A DNA stretch of 64,000 bases from JAEZDR01 sp039811185 (lineage in GTDB: Bacteria; Bacteroidota; Bacteroidia; Chitinophagales; Chitinophagaceae): positions 338,009 to 402,008 of the forward strand of contig JBDHYF010000002.1 in the NCBI GenBank assembly GCA_039811185.1, read 5' to 3'. The notes under the pieces are model-generated. The model searched no databases, had not been told where the DNA came from, and saw only the letters and a program-made list of their open reading frames with translations. A program made the position numbers and the translations under genes. This document shows positions 9,020 to 17,431 of the stretch, one piece after another (the stretch's first letter is position 1; each line of letters begins with the position of its first letter).

Positions 9020-9895
9020 ATGGCAAACTCTTCCAGAGGCGCGGCTCGCCGAAGTAAACCCAGCTACGTTTACAGCATCGTTGGTGTGGCGCTCGTTTTA
9101 TTTATTATGGGAATAATGGGATGGATCTTTCTAAATTTTAGCCAGGTGGCTAAGTCGTTTAAAGAAGACATCCGTATCAGCGCGTATCTCCGTACTGCCA
9201 ACAAGGATACAATTGCCACTATAAAAAGTTATATTGAAAAGCAGCCCTACGCCCGCAACGTGGTATTTGTAAACAAAGAGTCGGCTAAAGAAATCTGGAA
9301 TAAAGAAAACAACGAAGACTGGAGCAAAATCCTCGACTATAACCCGCTTCCCGAAAGCATAGATTTTTACGCAAAGGAAGACTATGTAAATACCGATAGC
9401 CTGAAGAAGATTAATGCCAATTTGATGAAAAAGTTCGGCGATCAGTTAAGCGACCTTCAATATCCCAATTCACTCGTAACAAATTTAAATGAGAAGGCAA
9501 GCCGATACGGACTGATATTTTTGGTTGTGGCCATCATTCTTTCAGCCATCGTTATCATCAGCATTGACAACACCATCAGGCTGGCCATGTTCAGCAATCG
9601 GTTTTTAATAAAAACTATGCAGATGGTGGGAGCAACACGCTGGTTTATTGCCAGGCCCATGGATATTCGTGCGCTGATAAATGGATTAATCAGTTCACTA
9701 ATTGCCATTGCACTTTTGTTTTCACTCATTCAATGGTCGGAATCGCAGTCGCCGCAATTGAAGGCGCTGAGAAATAACGATTTGATGCTTTATCTTTTTG
9801 GTGCGCTTATCCTGCTTGGTGTGGTAATATCCGTGTTCAGCACACACAGAAGCGTTATTAAGTATCTTAAAATGAAGCTCGACGATTTATATTAA
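9020..9895 (+). CDS. ftsX: Cell division protein FtsX
   Basis: Inner-membrane subunit of the FtsEX complex, which couples ATP hydrolysis by FtsE to activation of septal peptidoglycan hydrolases. The 291 residues show the FtsX plan: a basic cytoplasmic N-terminus, a first membrane helix (about 20-45), a periplasmic domain of about 120 residues beginning IRISAYLRT, then three more helices in the C-terminal FtsX permease domain (IDNTIRLAMFSNRFLIKTMQMVGATRWFI is its core, given here only as position about 188-216). ftsE is not nearby, as in other Bacteroidota. The gene leads a same-strand set with the DUF3098 gene and uppP. Confidence 0.92.
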   Translation: MANSSRGAARRSKPSYVYSIVGVALVLFIMGIMGWIFLNFSQVAKSFKEDIRISAYLRTANKDTIATIKSYIEKQPYARNVVFVNKESAKEIWNKENNEDWSKILDYNPLPESIDFYAKEDYVNTDSLKKINANLMKKFGDQLSDLQYPNSLVTNLNEKASRYGLIFLVVAIILSAIVIISIDNTIRLAMFSNRFLIKTMQMVGATRWFIARPMDIRALINGLISSLIAIALLFSLIQWSESQSPQLKALRNNDLMLYLFGALILLGVVISVFSTHRSVIKYLKMKLDDLY

Positions 9896-9939
9896 TGGTT
9901 TAATTTTTCAACTATATATTGCAAACTAATTTTTCACTT

Positions 9940-10215
9940 ATGAAGGAAAAAACTCCTGCCGCAACTGTATCTTCAAAAGGTGCTTCATCTGTTTTGTTCG
10001 ACAAGGCGAATTATGTTTGGATGGCCATTGGTGCAGCCGTGCTTGCCATCGGCATGTTGCTGATGACCGGTGGCAAAAATCCTCCGAACGAATTTGATAC
10101 GGCAGTAGTGTACAGCACCACTCGTATCACGGTGGCGCCATTGCTTATCCTGGCAGGATTTGCCATTGAGATTTATGCAATATTTAAAAAGCCGAAGGCG
10201 GTAAAAGTAGCATAA
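9940..10215 (+). CDS. DUF3098 membrane protein
   Basis: Small inner-membrane protein of 91 residues with two hydrophobic segments (about 28-47 and 62-82) joined by a loop with NPPNEFDTAVVYSTTRI, which is characteristic of DUF3098. The family is found in Bacteroidota between ftsX and uppP, exactly as here. Function is unknown, but the setting suggests a role at the cell envelope or in division. I place the start at the ATG 9940; an upstream TTG in frame adds seven residues without improving the pattern. The gap to ftsX is 44 bp and to uppP 35 bp, so co-transcription is likely. Confidence 0.85.
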   Translation: MKEKTPAATVSSKGASSVLFDKANYVWMAIGAAVLAIGMLLMTGGKNPPNEFDTAVVYSTTRITVAPLLILAGFAIEIYAIFKKPKAVKVA

Positions 10216-10250
10216 AAGCAGCTGGTTGTTGCTTTTCAACTGATGTAATT

Positions 10251-11045
10251 ATGAATTTAATCGATGCGATCATCATCGCAATTGTAGAAGGAATTACAGA
10301 GTTTCTTCCTGTTTCGTCTACCGGCCACATGATTATTGCCAGCACCCTTCTTGGAATTGAGTCCGACAGCTTTACAAAAACGTATGAGGTGGCCATTCAG
10401 TTTGGTGCTATCCTTTCTGTTTTAGTATTATACCACAAACGATTTTTTCCATTAAACCGCTGGAGCTTTTATTTTAAGCTGCTGGTGGCTGTTGTGCCGG
10501 CGTTGGTGCTGGGCGCTTTGTTTGCAAGTAAGATCGACGACTTACTCGAAAGCCCGCTGACCGTTGCCATTTCCTTATTTGCGGGTGGGTTTGTATTACT
10601 TTTTATTGATAAGATGTTTAATCGGCCAAAAATAAGTTCCGACAATGAACTTGGGTATAAACAAGCTTTTATTATCGGTATTTGGCAATGCGTTGCAATG
10701 ATTCCCGGTGTTAGCCGCAGTGCAGCAAGCATTATTGGCGGAATGCAGCAGCGTCTTGACCGAAATCTTGCTGCCGAATTTTCGTTTTTTCTTGCGATTC
10801 CTACTATGGCGGCCGCAACCGGATATAAACTTTTAAAAACTTATCAGGATCATCCTGAAGTGCTGACAAACAGCGACAATTTGCTGGCTCTTTTTGTCGG
10901 TAATATCGTAGCGTTTATTGTAGCATTAATGGCAATTAAGTTTTTTATCGGATATATTCAGAAATACGGTTTCCGTTTGTTTGGTTGGTACAGAATTGCT
11001 GTGGGAGCCGCTTTGCTGATTCTTATTTATACAGGAGTTTTATAG
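10251..11045 (+). CDS. uppP: Undecaprenyl-diphosphatase UppP (BacA)
   Basis: Membrane phosphatase that recycles undecaprenyl pyrophosphate to the monophosphate lipid carrier used for peptidoglycan and surface polysaccharide synthesis; over-production gives bacitracin resistance. Both family signatures are present: EGITEFLPVSSTGHM (residues 14-28) with the catalytic Glu residues, and MIPGVSRSAASIIGGM near residue 150 with the conserved Ser and Arg. There are about seven or eight membrane helices in 264 residues. It closes the ftsX-DUF3098-uppP set and converges on comF with only three bases between the stops. Confidence 0.95.
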   Translation: MNLIDAIIIAIVEGITEFLPVSSTGHMIIASTLLGIESDSFTKTYEVAIQFGAILSVLVLYHKRFFPLNRWSFYFKLLVAVVPALVLGALFASKIDDLLESPLTVAISLFAGGFVLLFIDKMFNRPKISSDNELGYKQAFIIGIWQCVAMIPGVSRSAASIIGGMQQRLDRNLAAEFSFFLAIPTMAAATGYKLLKTYQDHPEVLTNSDNLLALFVGNIVAFIVALMAIKFFIGYIQKYGFRLFGWYRIAVGAALLILIYTGVL

Positions 11046-11048
11046 CCG

Positions 11049-11753
11049 TTAATGGCTTGTGTAGGCCGCACATGCAATGCTCACTTTTGCATTGCACTCT
11101 GTTACCAAGATGGCGGCGCAAGCTTCAAGGGTGGCGCCTGTGGTAACTACATCGTCCACCAGTAGAATATGCTTGCCATTGAGTTGATTTCGATCCCTCA
11201 CTTCAAAGGCATTGCTCATTGTTCGCCAGCGTTCAATGCGGTTTTTTTGCGTTTGCGTTTCAGTAGAAACGATTCGTGCCACAGCCTGCTCAAGCACCGG
11301 ACGATGTATGTGTTGCGCAATACCGTCGGCAACAATGGCTGCCTGATTATAGCCGCGCCTTCTCTCTTTTGCTGCATTTAGCGGCATGGGAATTATATAA
11401 TCGATGTAATGATGCCAATCCGATTTTAGTAATGCTAAACCCGTTTCCTTGCCTAAAAAACTTCCTGCTGCACGAACGCCTTTGTACTTCAAAGCTATCA
11501 TCAAACTTTGTACAATACTGTCTTTGGTAAAATAGAAGGTTGCTGCCGCGTGCTCAATGGCAACCCTCCCGTAAAAAGTAGTGGCTACCGGATTTTCCGG
11601 TATGTTGAAGAACCCGGTATGAGGTAAACACGAAAAACATTTTGTGCAGAGTACCGCGTCGCCTGAATAAACTTCCCGGTAACAGGCAACGCAATTGTGC
11701 GGAAAAAACAATTGCAGCAAACTGCTGAAGTAGGATGGTACGGTTATCTTCAT
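11049..11753 (-). CDS. comF: ComF family phosphoribosyltransferase-like protein
   Basis: Protein of 234 residues related to competence factor ComFC / GntX. An N-terminal zinc finger of four Cys (CVACYREVYSGDAVLCTKC, residues 19-37) precedes a type I phosphoribosyltransferase domain with its PRPP loop LLVDDVVTTGATLEAC near residue 198. ComFC proteins are needed for DNA uptake in transformable bacteria, where they are thought to act with helicase ComFA; the true substrate is unknown. No comFA or other competence gene is next to it, though radA follows 42 bp upstream on the same strand, and RadA also acts in recombination of incoming DNA. Confidence 0.88.
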   Translation of the reverse strand: MKITVPSYFSSLLQLFFPHNCVACYREVYSGDAVLCTKCFSCLPHTGFFNIPENPVATTFYGRVAIEHAAATFYFTKDSIVQSLMIALKYKGVRAAGSFLGKETGLALLKSDWHHYIDYIIPMPLNAAKERRRGYNQAAIVADGIAQHIHRPVLEQAVARIVSTETQTQKNRIERWRTMSNAFEVRDRNQLNGKHILLVDDVVTTGATLEACAAILVTECNAKVSIACAAYTSH

Positions 11754-11795
11754 CTTAACAATAGCTAATGTAAGCGATTGTTGCGGAATCCATTT

Positions 11796-13169
11796 TTAAA
11801 AAAGCATTCGGTAAAGCGCTTCAACCTTTGAAACCTCTTTTATTTCGATAGTAAACTTCTGATTTTCGAACGATTTTTTGTTGTGTGCAGATATGAAAAT
11901 CCGCTCGAAGCCGAGCTTCTCCGCTTCGGCGATACGTTGTTCGATGCGGTTCACCGCTCTTATTTCACCATTCAACCCTATTTCGCCGGCAAAACAATCT
12001 TTATGTGAAACCGGCTTGTCTTCATACGACGAAAGCAAGGCAGTGATGATGGACATATCTATCGATGGATCTTCCATCTTTAAACCGCCGGCAATGTTCA
12101 CAAACACATCTTTCATTGCGAATTGGAAACCGCCTCTTTTCTCCAATACTGCAAGGAGCAACTGTAAGCGTCTCAAGTCGTAGCCCGACACCGTGCGCTG
12201 TGGTGTGCCGTACACACTGGGTGTAACCAGCGCCTGCACTTCTATCAGCAGCGGGCGCATACCTTCGAGGCTTGCCGCTATTGCGGTACCGCTTAACACC
12301 TCATCTCCTTTTTGCGAAATCAATATTTCGGACGGATTGCTAACCGCTCTCATTCCACCTGCATTCATTTCATAAATTCCCAATTCGTTCGTACTGCCGA
12401 AACGGTTTTTTAGCGTGCGAAGAATTCTATAGGCGTAGTGACGGTCGCCCTCAAACTGTAATACTGTATCAACCATGTGTTCCAAAATTTTCGGCCCGGC
12501 AATATTCCCGTCTTTGGTGATGTGACCAATCAAAAAAACCGGTGTTGCCGTGTCTTTTGCGTAGCGCTGAAACTCCGCCGCACACTCTTTAATTTGCGAC
12601 ACCGACCCCGATGGCGAATCAATCAGGTTGCTTTCGATTGTTTGTATAGAATCAACAATCACTATATCGGGCCGAAGCTTTTTTATTTCGCTGAAGATGA
12701 TGTTGGTTTTCGTTTCAATCAACAGGTAAAAGTTTTCCGGATGCATTCCTATCCGGTTGGCGCGCATTTTAATTTGCTGTGCGCTTTCTTCTCCGCTGAT
12801 ATACAAAACTTTTTTGTTGGTGAACGAAAGACCGGTTTGCAAAAACAAAGTGCTCTTGCCAATGCCGGGTTCACCCGCCACCAGTACAATGCTTCCTTTT
12901 ACGATGCCGCCGCCAAGCACGCGATTTAATTCATCGTCTTCAACCTGCATGCGTTGCTCATTACTGCCTTCTACTTCGTTTAGATGGAGCGCTTTGTTTT
13001 TCTTTGTTTCTGCATGTTCCTTCCAGCGTGCATCGCTTCCGGAAACGGGCTTCTCAATCACTTCTTGAACAAAGGTGTTCCAGGTTAAACAAGCGGGGCA
13101 CTTGCCCAGCCATTTCGCACTTTCATACCCGCAATTGTTACAAAAAAAAGCTGTTTTAATCTTGCTCAT
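11796..13169 (-). CDS. radA: DNA repair protein RadA (Sms)
   Basis: RecA-like DNA helicase that drives branch migration during recombination. In order: C4 zinc finger CNNCGYESAKWLGKCPAC (residues 10-27), Walker A GEPGIGKST near residue 100, the RadA-specific LKNRFG motif near residue 255, and a C-terminal Lon-like domain that keeps the fold but not the protease residues. I set the start at MSKIKTAFFC (13169), since that is where homologues begin; an extension of three codons is possible. Length 457 aa is normal. Confidence 0.95.
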   Translation of the reverse strand: MSKIKTAFFCNNCGYESAKWLGKCPACLTWNTFVQEVIEKPVSGSDARWKEHAETKKNKALHLNEVEGSNEQRMQVEDDELNRVLGGGIVKGSIVLVAGEPGIGKSTLFLQTGLSFTNKKVLYISGEESAQQIKMRANRIGMHPENFYLLIETKTNIIFSEIKKLRPDIVIVDSIQTIESNLIDSPSGSVSQIKECAAEFQRYAKDTATPVFLIGHITKDGNIAGPKILEHMVDTVLQFEGDRHYAYRILRTLKNRFGSTNELGIYEMNAGGMRAVSNPSEILISQKGDEVLSGTAIAASLEGMRPLLIEVQALVTPSVYGTPQRTVSGYDLRRLQLLLAVLEKRGGFQFAMKDVFVNIAGGLKMEDPSIDMSIITALLSSYEDKPVSHKDCFAGEIGLNGEIRAVNRIEQRIAEAEKLGFERIFISAHNKKSFENQKFTIEIKEVSKVEALYRMLF

Positions 13170-13500
13170 GAAAATCAAATCAATCAGAAAAAAATAGGAA
13201 GAGGTGTTTGTGGAGAAAGGTAGTTTAAAAATCGTAAAAGGCCAGCAAAGTAGCTGACCTCTTACTTACTAACCCATTAAATTCAGCCACTAAATTACAA
13301 GATTGACCATGATTTCAAAATTATTTTTTGAAGATGTTGAAAACTTTTGCGGCTCGCTGACCAAAAGATGTATGACAAAACACGTAAATTTTAATGCAAA
13401 AATGTCATAATGACCTATAAACGTGCTTTAACAATATGCTTTTCAGCTTTTTAAGGAAAATGGATTTTAATTTGTTCAAAATTCAAGAATTTTAAAAGAT
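13170..13500. other. Divergent intergenic region, radA / zinc peptidase
   Basis: About 330 AT-rich bases that must hold the promoters of radA (minus) and of the peptidase gene (plus). I see a weak hairpin, GGCCAGC (13240-13246) with GCTGACC (13253-13259) and one mismatch, but no T run that would make it a terminator. I see no coding frame longer than about a dozen codons with a plausible start. Confidence 0.5.
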
Positions 13501-14190
13501 ATGACACCCGGAATTTTAATTGTTTCCCTCATCTTCGTCGGCATCAGTATGCTCGTGGGTTCAGTACTGAAGAGCAAGTTTGCCAAGTACAGCCAACATC
13601 CGTTAAGCAGTGGACTTTCAGGGAAGGAAGTAGCTGAGAAGATGCTCCGCGACTATAATATTTACGACGTAAAAGTGGTATCGGTTGAAGGCCATTTAAC
13701 CGACCATTACAATCCTGCAAATAAGACGGTAAACCTTAGCCCTGAGGTGTTTCACGGCAATAGCATTGCGGCGGCGGGCATTGCAGCTCACGAGTGTGGC
13801 CATGCGGTGCAACATGCTACTGCTTATAGCTGGCTGACGATGCGGACCCGTTTGGTTCCATTCGTGCAGTTCAGCAGTTCTATTGTGCAGTGGGTGCTTC
13901 TGGCAGGTATACTAATGATTAACGCATTTCCCGGCTTGTTGCTGATTGGAATCGGCTTGTTTGCCTTAACCACAATTTTTTCGGTGGTTACGCTACCCGT
14001 TGAGTTTGACGCCAGCAACCGTGCGCTTGCCTGGCTTAACCGCGCCAATATCACCACCACCCGCGAGCACGGAGAAGCAAAAGATGCTCTGAAGTGGGCT
14101 GCCTTAACGTATGTAGTAGCCGCACTTGCTTCTATTGCTACGCTGGTACAGTATATACTGATATTTTTGTCGGGCCGGAACCGTGATTAA
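13501..14190 (+). CDS. Membrane zinc metallopeptidase (YugP-like)
   Basis: Protein of 229 residues belonging to the neutral zinc metallopeptidase family Zn_peptidase_2 (YugP). It has an N-terminal membrane segment, the metal-binding HECGHAVQH (residues 99-107) with the HExGH arrangement, two central hydrophobic segments (about 130-165), a conserved VEFDASNRAL that supplies a further Asp ligand candidate, and a C-terminal membrane segment. The active site probably faces the cytosol or membrane interface. Substrate is unknown. It stands alone between radA and rng. Confidence 0.85.
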   Translation: MTPGILIVSLIFVGISMLVGSVLKSKFAKYSQHPLSSGLSGKEVAEKMLRDYNIYDVKVVSVEGHLTDHYNPANKTVNLSPEVFHGNSIAAAGIAAHECGHAVQHATAYSWLTMRTRLVPFVQFSSSIVQWVLLAGILMINAFPGLLLIGIGLFALTTIFSVVTLPVEFDASNRALAWLNRANITTTREHGEAKDALKWAALTYVVAALASIATLVQYILIFLSGRNRD

Positions 14191-14237
14191 TGAAGACGGT
14201 TTTGCCGCATGACCGCCTGAACGAAGCACTGAAACAA

Positions 14238-14270
14238 GAAGGCTGCTTTTTAACGAGGCAGCCTTCCTAT
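14238..14270. terminator. Bidirectional terminator
   Basis: A 9-bp perfect stem GAAGGCTGC (14238-14246) / GCAGCCTTC (14258-14266) lies between two convergent genes. The plus side runs into CTATTTTAC and the minus side has an interrupted T tract, so it may serve both. Confidence 0.6.
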
Positions 14271-14271
14271 T

Positions 14272-15819
14272 TTACAATTTGATTTCTTCCATATTTGCAT
14301 CGAAAAAATGAAATTCGGTAAGGAAGTAGTCGTTATTGGCTTTGATGGAGATATTGATTTTATACTTCCACTGCCACCTTCTCTTTATCGACCACAATCC
14401 TCTCACCAAGTGCGAATAAACAATTGGATGAACAAAAAGCGTAAGGTTTTTATGACGGTGGGTTAGCAAATAATGCAATCTTTTTTCTATTTCGTCTACA
14501 AGTAAAATAGTAGACTGAATTTTTCCGCTGCCGTTGCATGTTGGACAGGTTTCAGCGGTATTGATGCTCATTTCGGGCTTCATGCGTTGCCGGGTGATTT
14601 GCATTAACCCAAACTTCGAGATGGGCAGTACAGCGTGCTTGGCCCGGTCCGACTTCATAAACCTTTCCATTGCCTCCTGAAGCCTGCGCTTATTTTCAGG
14701 AAGTTTCATATCTATAAAATCAACAACTATAATTCCGCCGATATCGCGTAAGCGAAGTTGTCGCGCAATTTCTTCCGCCGCCTCCAGATTTGTTTCCAGG
14801 GCGTTTTCTTCCTGGCTGTTACTTACGCTTTTGTATCCGCTGTTTACGTCGATTACGTGCAGCGCTTCTGTGTGCTCGATAATTAAATAGGCGCCGCTGT
14901 TTAGGGTAACTGTTTTTCCAAAAGAGCCCTTTACCTGGCGTGTAACTCCATAATGGTCAAAGATGGGGTTGCCATTGTGGTACATGCTCACAATGTCTGC
15001 CTTTTCCGGAGCAATTTTTTGGATATACGAGCGTGTGTCGGTATAAATATTCTTATCGTTGGTAACAATGCGGTTAAAGTCTTCGTTCAGCAAATCGCGA
15101 AGCATGCTGGTGGCTTTTCCTTGTTCGCTTAACACCTTCACCGGAGCTTCGGCGTTTCGCAGATTTTGTTGGATGGTCTTCCACATTTGCACGAGCTCAT
15201 TCAGGTCTTCGTGCAACTCAGCAGTGTTTTTTCCTTCAGCGGCTGTGCGTACAATTACGCCAAAGTTTTTCGGACGGATGGCTTCAACAATTTTATGAAG
15301 TCGTTTTTTCTCATCGCTGCTGTGCACTTTTTTGCTCACGGCAATGATTTCGTTAAACGGGGTAAGTACTACAAAGCGGCCGGGAAGCGAAATTTCGCAA
15401 CTGAGGCGTGGGCCTTTTGCAGCAATAGGCTCTTTCAGTATCTGAACTAAAATATTGGGCTTTCCATTTAAAACATCGTTGATTTTTCCGGTTTTTACAA
15501 TTTCCGCTTCGGGTTGAAAGGTATTGAAGTCGAAGCCGCCGGGCGATTTGTCGTTAATGGCAAGCTGTGTAAATTTTAAAACGGAACGGATGTAGGGGCT
15601 AAGGTCGGTATAATGCAGGAAGGCATCTTTTTCAAATCCTACATCTACAAATGCGGCGTTCAGGCCGGGTATCAGTTTCTTTACTTTACCTAAGTATAAA
15701 TCGCCTACAGCAAAACTTGCGTCGGCTTTTTCATGGTGTAATTCTACGAGTTTCTTATCCTCAAGTAAAGCTATTTCAACGCCGTTGGCGGCAGAGTTAA
15801 TAACTAGTTCTTTGTTCAC
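14272..15819 (-). CDS. rng: Ribonuclease E/G family protein (RNase G-like)
   Basis: Endoribonuclease of 515 residues for rRNA maturation and mRNA turnover. The N-terminus begins MNKELVINSA and carries an S1 domain (about residues 35-125; VGDLYLGKVKKLIPGLNAAF is its opening). The catalytic core contains HVIDVNSG and GGIIVVDFIDM, which supply the metal-binding aspartates (near residues 325 and 368), followed by the zinc-link motif CPTCNGSG near residue 420. It lacks the long C-terminal scaffold of RNase E, so it is of the RNase G type. The HU / TPR / small basic protein / rng order is a Bacteroidota arrangement, consistent with a role in ribosome biogenesis. Confidence 0.93.
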   Translation of the reverse strand: MNKELVINSAANGVEIALLEDKKLVELHHEKADASFAVGDLYLGKVKKLIPGLNAAFVDVGFEKDAFLHYTDLSPYIRSVLKFTQLAINDKSPGGFDFNTFQPEAEIVKTGKINDVLNGKPNILVQILKEPIAAKGPRLSCEISLPGRFVVLTPFNEIIAVSKKVHSSDEKKRLHKIVEAIRPKNFGVIVRTAAEGKNTAELHEDLNELVQMWKTIQQNLRNAEAPVKVLSEQGKATSMLRDLLNEDFNRIVTNDKNIYTDTRSYIQKIAPEKADIVSMYHNGNPIFDHYGVTRQVKGSFGKTVTLNSGAYLIIEHTEALHVIDVNSGYKSVSNSQEENALETNLEAAEEIARQLRLRDIGGIIVVDFIDMKLPENKRRLQEAMERFMKSDRAKHAVLPISKFGLMQITRQRMKPEMSINTAETCPTCNGSGKIQSTILLVDEIEKRLHYLLTHRHKNLTLFVHPIVYSHLVRGLWSIKRRWQWKYKINISIKANNDYFLTEFHFFDANMEEIKL

Positions 15820-16006
15820 AAATGCAACTTTTTAAAATGATCTCATTTCCCTATAAGCAATAAAAGTTCAGTGCGCATCGGCACACCGGCATTCCACACT
15901 CATCGGCCACAGTAAATTATTTGATAAGGAAAGGTAAGTTGCAGGGCAGAAAAATCAGGAATGAGAAAGTAGGAATGCCGCTCAATTTAAGCGGCATTGC
16001 TTTATC

Positions 16007-16099
16007 TTATCTCTTCTTCTTATGACGGTTTTTTCTAAGTCTTTTTTTACGCTTATGCGTTGCTATTTTATGACGTTTTCTTTTTTTACCACAAGGCAT
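16007..16099 (-). CDS. AURKAIP1/COX24-like basic ribosomal protein, 30 aa
   Basis: A 30-codon frame opens MPCGKKRKRHKIATHKRKKR and ends LRKNRHKKKR before TAA; 20 of 30 residues are Lys, Arg or His. This is the pattern of Bacteroidota proteins annotated as AURKAIP1/COX24-domain proteins, related to mitochondrial mS38 and to the tiny mycobacterial bS22, both ribosomal. It lies between rng and the TPR gene on the same strand, 24 bases after the TPR stop, where homologues also occur. It is far shorter than ordinary ORF cut-offs and would be missed by them. Ribosome association is by family, not shown here. Confidence 0.82.
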   Translation of the reverse strand: MPCGKKRKRHKIATHKRKKRLRKNRHKKKR

Positions 16100-16123
16100 T
16101 TTTGTTCTGTTTATGTTTAAAAA

Positions 16124-16990
16124 TTAATGTAACTGTAGCTGTTTTATGCGCTCGTTAATTTCTTGTTTCGCTTCCGGAATGGCAATTTTTTCTTCAGCAG
16201 TTTTATACCACTTAATTGCATTCGGCTTATCGCCTTTTCTGTCGTAAGTCTCCGCAATATGAAAAACAGCCTGTAGGTTATCGGGATCTTTTTCCAATAC
16301 TTTTTCAAAGCGCTCAATTGCCTTATCGAACTGGCCGCTTTTTACGCCACCCATTCCAAGCATCAGGTTAGCGTACACATTTCCGGGATCTTTGTCCGTT
16401 ACCTCCCGCAACAAGCTAATGCCCGCCATTGGGTTATCGGAAAAATTGCCGAATAAATAAGCAGCCCCAAGTCCCACTTTCGCCGAATCGTTTGCGGGAT
16501 CAAGAACCAAAACCTTTTCAAAAAGCTCTTTTGTTTGTTGTCCAATCCACTTTTGCATAGGTACATTTTCCTCTGCCATAAGGTTATCTAACATCAAACG
16601 GGCAGCAAAGGTGAGCTTTTTTTGAGAATTTTCCAACTTCCCGATTTTGCCAATATAGTAAGCGCCTAAAATGTGATTGTGAATCGAATCGATCCAAAAA
16701 GAGGCAATACTTTGGTAAACGGCTGCATCGCCCTCCGTGCCGGTAAGTTTTTGCTCCAGATTTTTAATAAACGATTGCTGTGCGGACGACAGCGTATTTT
16801 CTGTTTGTGTAATTACGTATCCGGTGGTGTATGCCATCGATGCGGAGTCGGTGGAGGTGTGCGCATGGTCGTCCGACTTTGCCACCGGCTTTTTTTCTTT
16901 AGTTCCGGGCGGAACAATGTTGCCAAAAGCAAAAAGTAAAATGGTTGCAATAAGCCCTGCCGAAAGCAAAACAATTTGTTGTTTTTTCAC
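16124..16990 (-). CDS. TPR repeat protein, membrane-anchored
   Basis: Protein of 288 residues. An N-terminal hydrophobic segment (about 5-22) anchors or exports it, followed by a His/Ser-rich linker and then tetratricopeptide repeats; the clearest run from about residue 165 to 275 (for example AKVGLGAAYLFGN, ANLMLGMGGVKSGQFDKAIE, AVFHIAETYDRKGDKPNAIK). Each ends in the usual Asp-Pro-x-Asn/Asp turn. TPR proteins serve as binding scaffolds; no enzyme domain is present. It lies 22 bp downstream of HU and is likely co-transcribed with it. Confidence 0.8.
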   Translation of the reverse strand: MKKQQIVLLSAGLIATILLFAFGNIVPPGTKEKKPVAKSDDHAHTSTDSASMAYTTGYVITQTENTLSSAQQSFIKNLEQKLTGTEGDAAVYQSIASFWIDSIHNHILGAYYIGKIGKLENSQKKLTFAARLMLDNLMAEENVPMQKWIGQQTKELFEKVLVLDPANDSAKVGLGAAYLFGNFSDNPMAGISLLREVTDKDPGNVYANLMLGMGGVKSGQFDKAIERFEKVLEKDPDNLQAVFHIAETYDRKGDKPNAIKWYKTAEEKIAIPEAKQEINERIKQLQLH

Positions 16991-17012
16991 ACAAAGAATT
17001 TTGCCAAAGTTA

Positions 17013-17300
17013 TTATGGCTTCAGCATTTCCTTAACCTCATTAACGAATTCTTTTGAAGGCTTGAATGCCGGAATATAATGTTCGGGAATTTCAACGGCG
17101 ATATTCTTTTTAATGTTGCGGCCAATTTTTGCAGCGCGTTTTTTTGTGATGAAGCTTCCAAATCCCCGAATGTAAATATTCTCGCCGCGCGACAGATTAT
17201 CTTTAATTTCCTTCAAAAGTGTTTCAAGCGTTACCAGTACATCAACCTTAGGGATGCCCGTCTTTTCCGAAATATTATTGATTAAGTCTGACTTTCTCAT
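17013..17300 (-). CDS. HU/IHF family DNA-binding protein
   Basis: Small nucleoid protein of 95 residues that bends DNA. It starts MRKSDLINNISEKTG, typical of the family's first helices, contains the core IRGFGSFITKKRAAKIGRN (about 45-63), where a family-conserved Gly-Phe-Gly precedes the beta arm, and ends with an arm segment and PAFKPSKEFVNEVKEML. The arm has IPEHYIPAFKPSKE in the place where classical HU has the proline that intercalates DNA. Several HU paralogues usually occur in one genome, so I give no gene symbol. It is the first gene of the HU-TPR-COX24-rng set. Confidence 0.92.
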   Translation of the reverse strand: MRKSDLINNISEKTGIPKVDVLVTLETLLKEIKDNLSRGENIYIRGFGSFITKKRAAKIGRNIKKNIAVEIPEHYIPAFKPSKEFVNEVKEMLKP

Positions 17301-17431
17301 CGGTAATGAATTGTTTTATATTGTTTAATTTGTGAATCGTTTACCCTCACAAAAATCTGACCAAAAGATAAAGATATAAATTTCTAAAAGATGTTTTGGA
17401 TTGATGGTGAGATTTTTAATTTATTAAGCAG

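Noticed and set aside
13240..13259. Hairpin GGCCAGC/GCTGACC upstream of radA
   Set aside because: It contains a mismatch and no T run; it is upstream of both divergent genes, so it is not a terminator.
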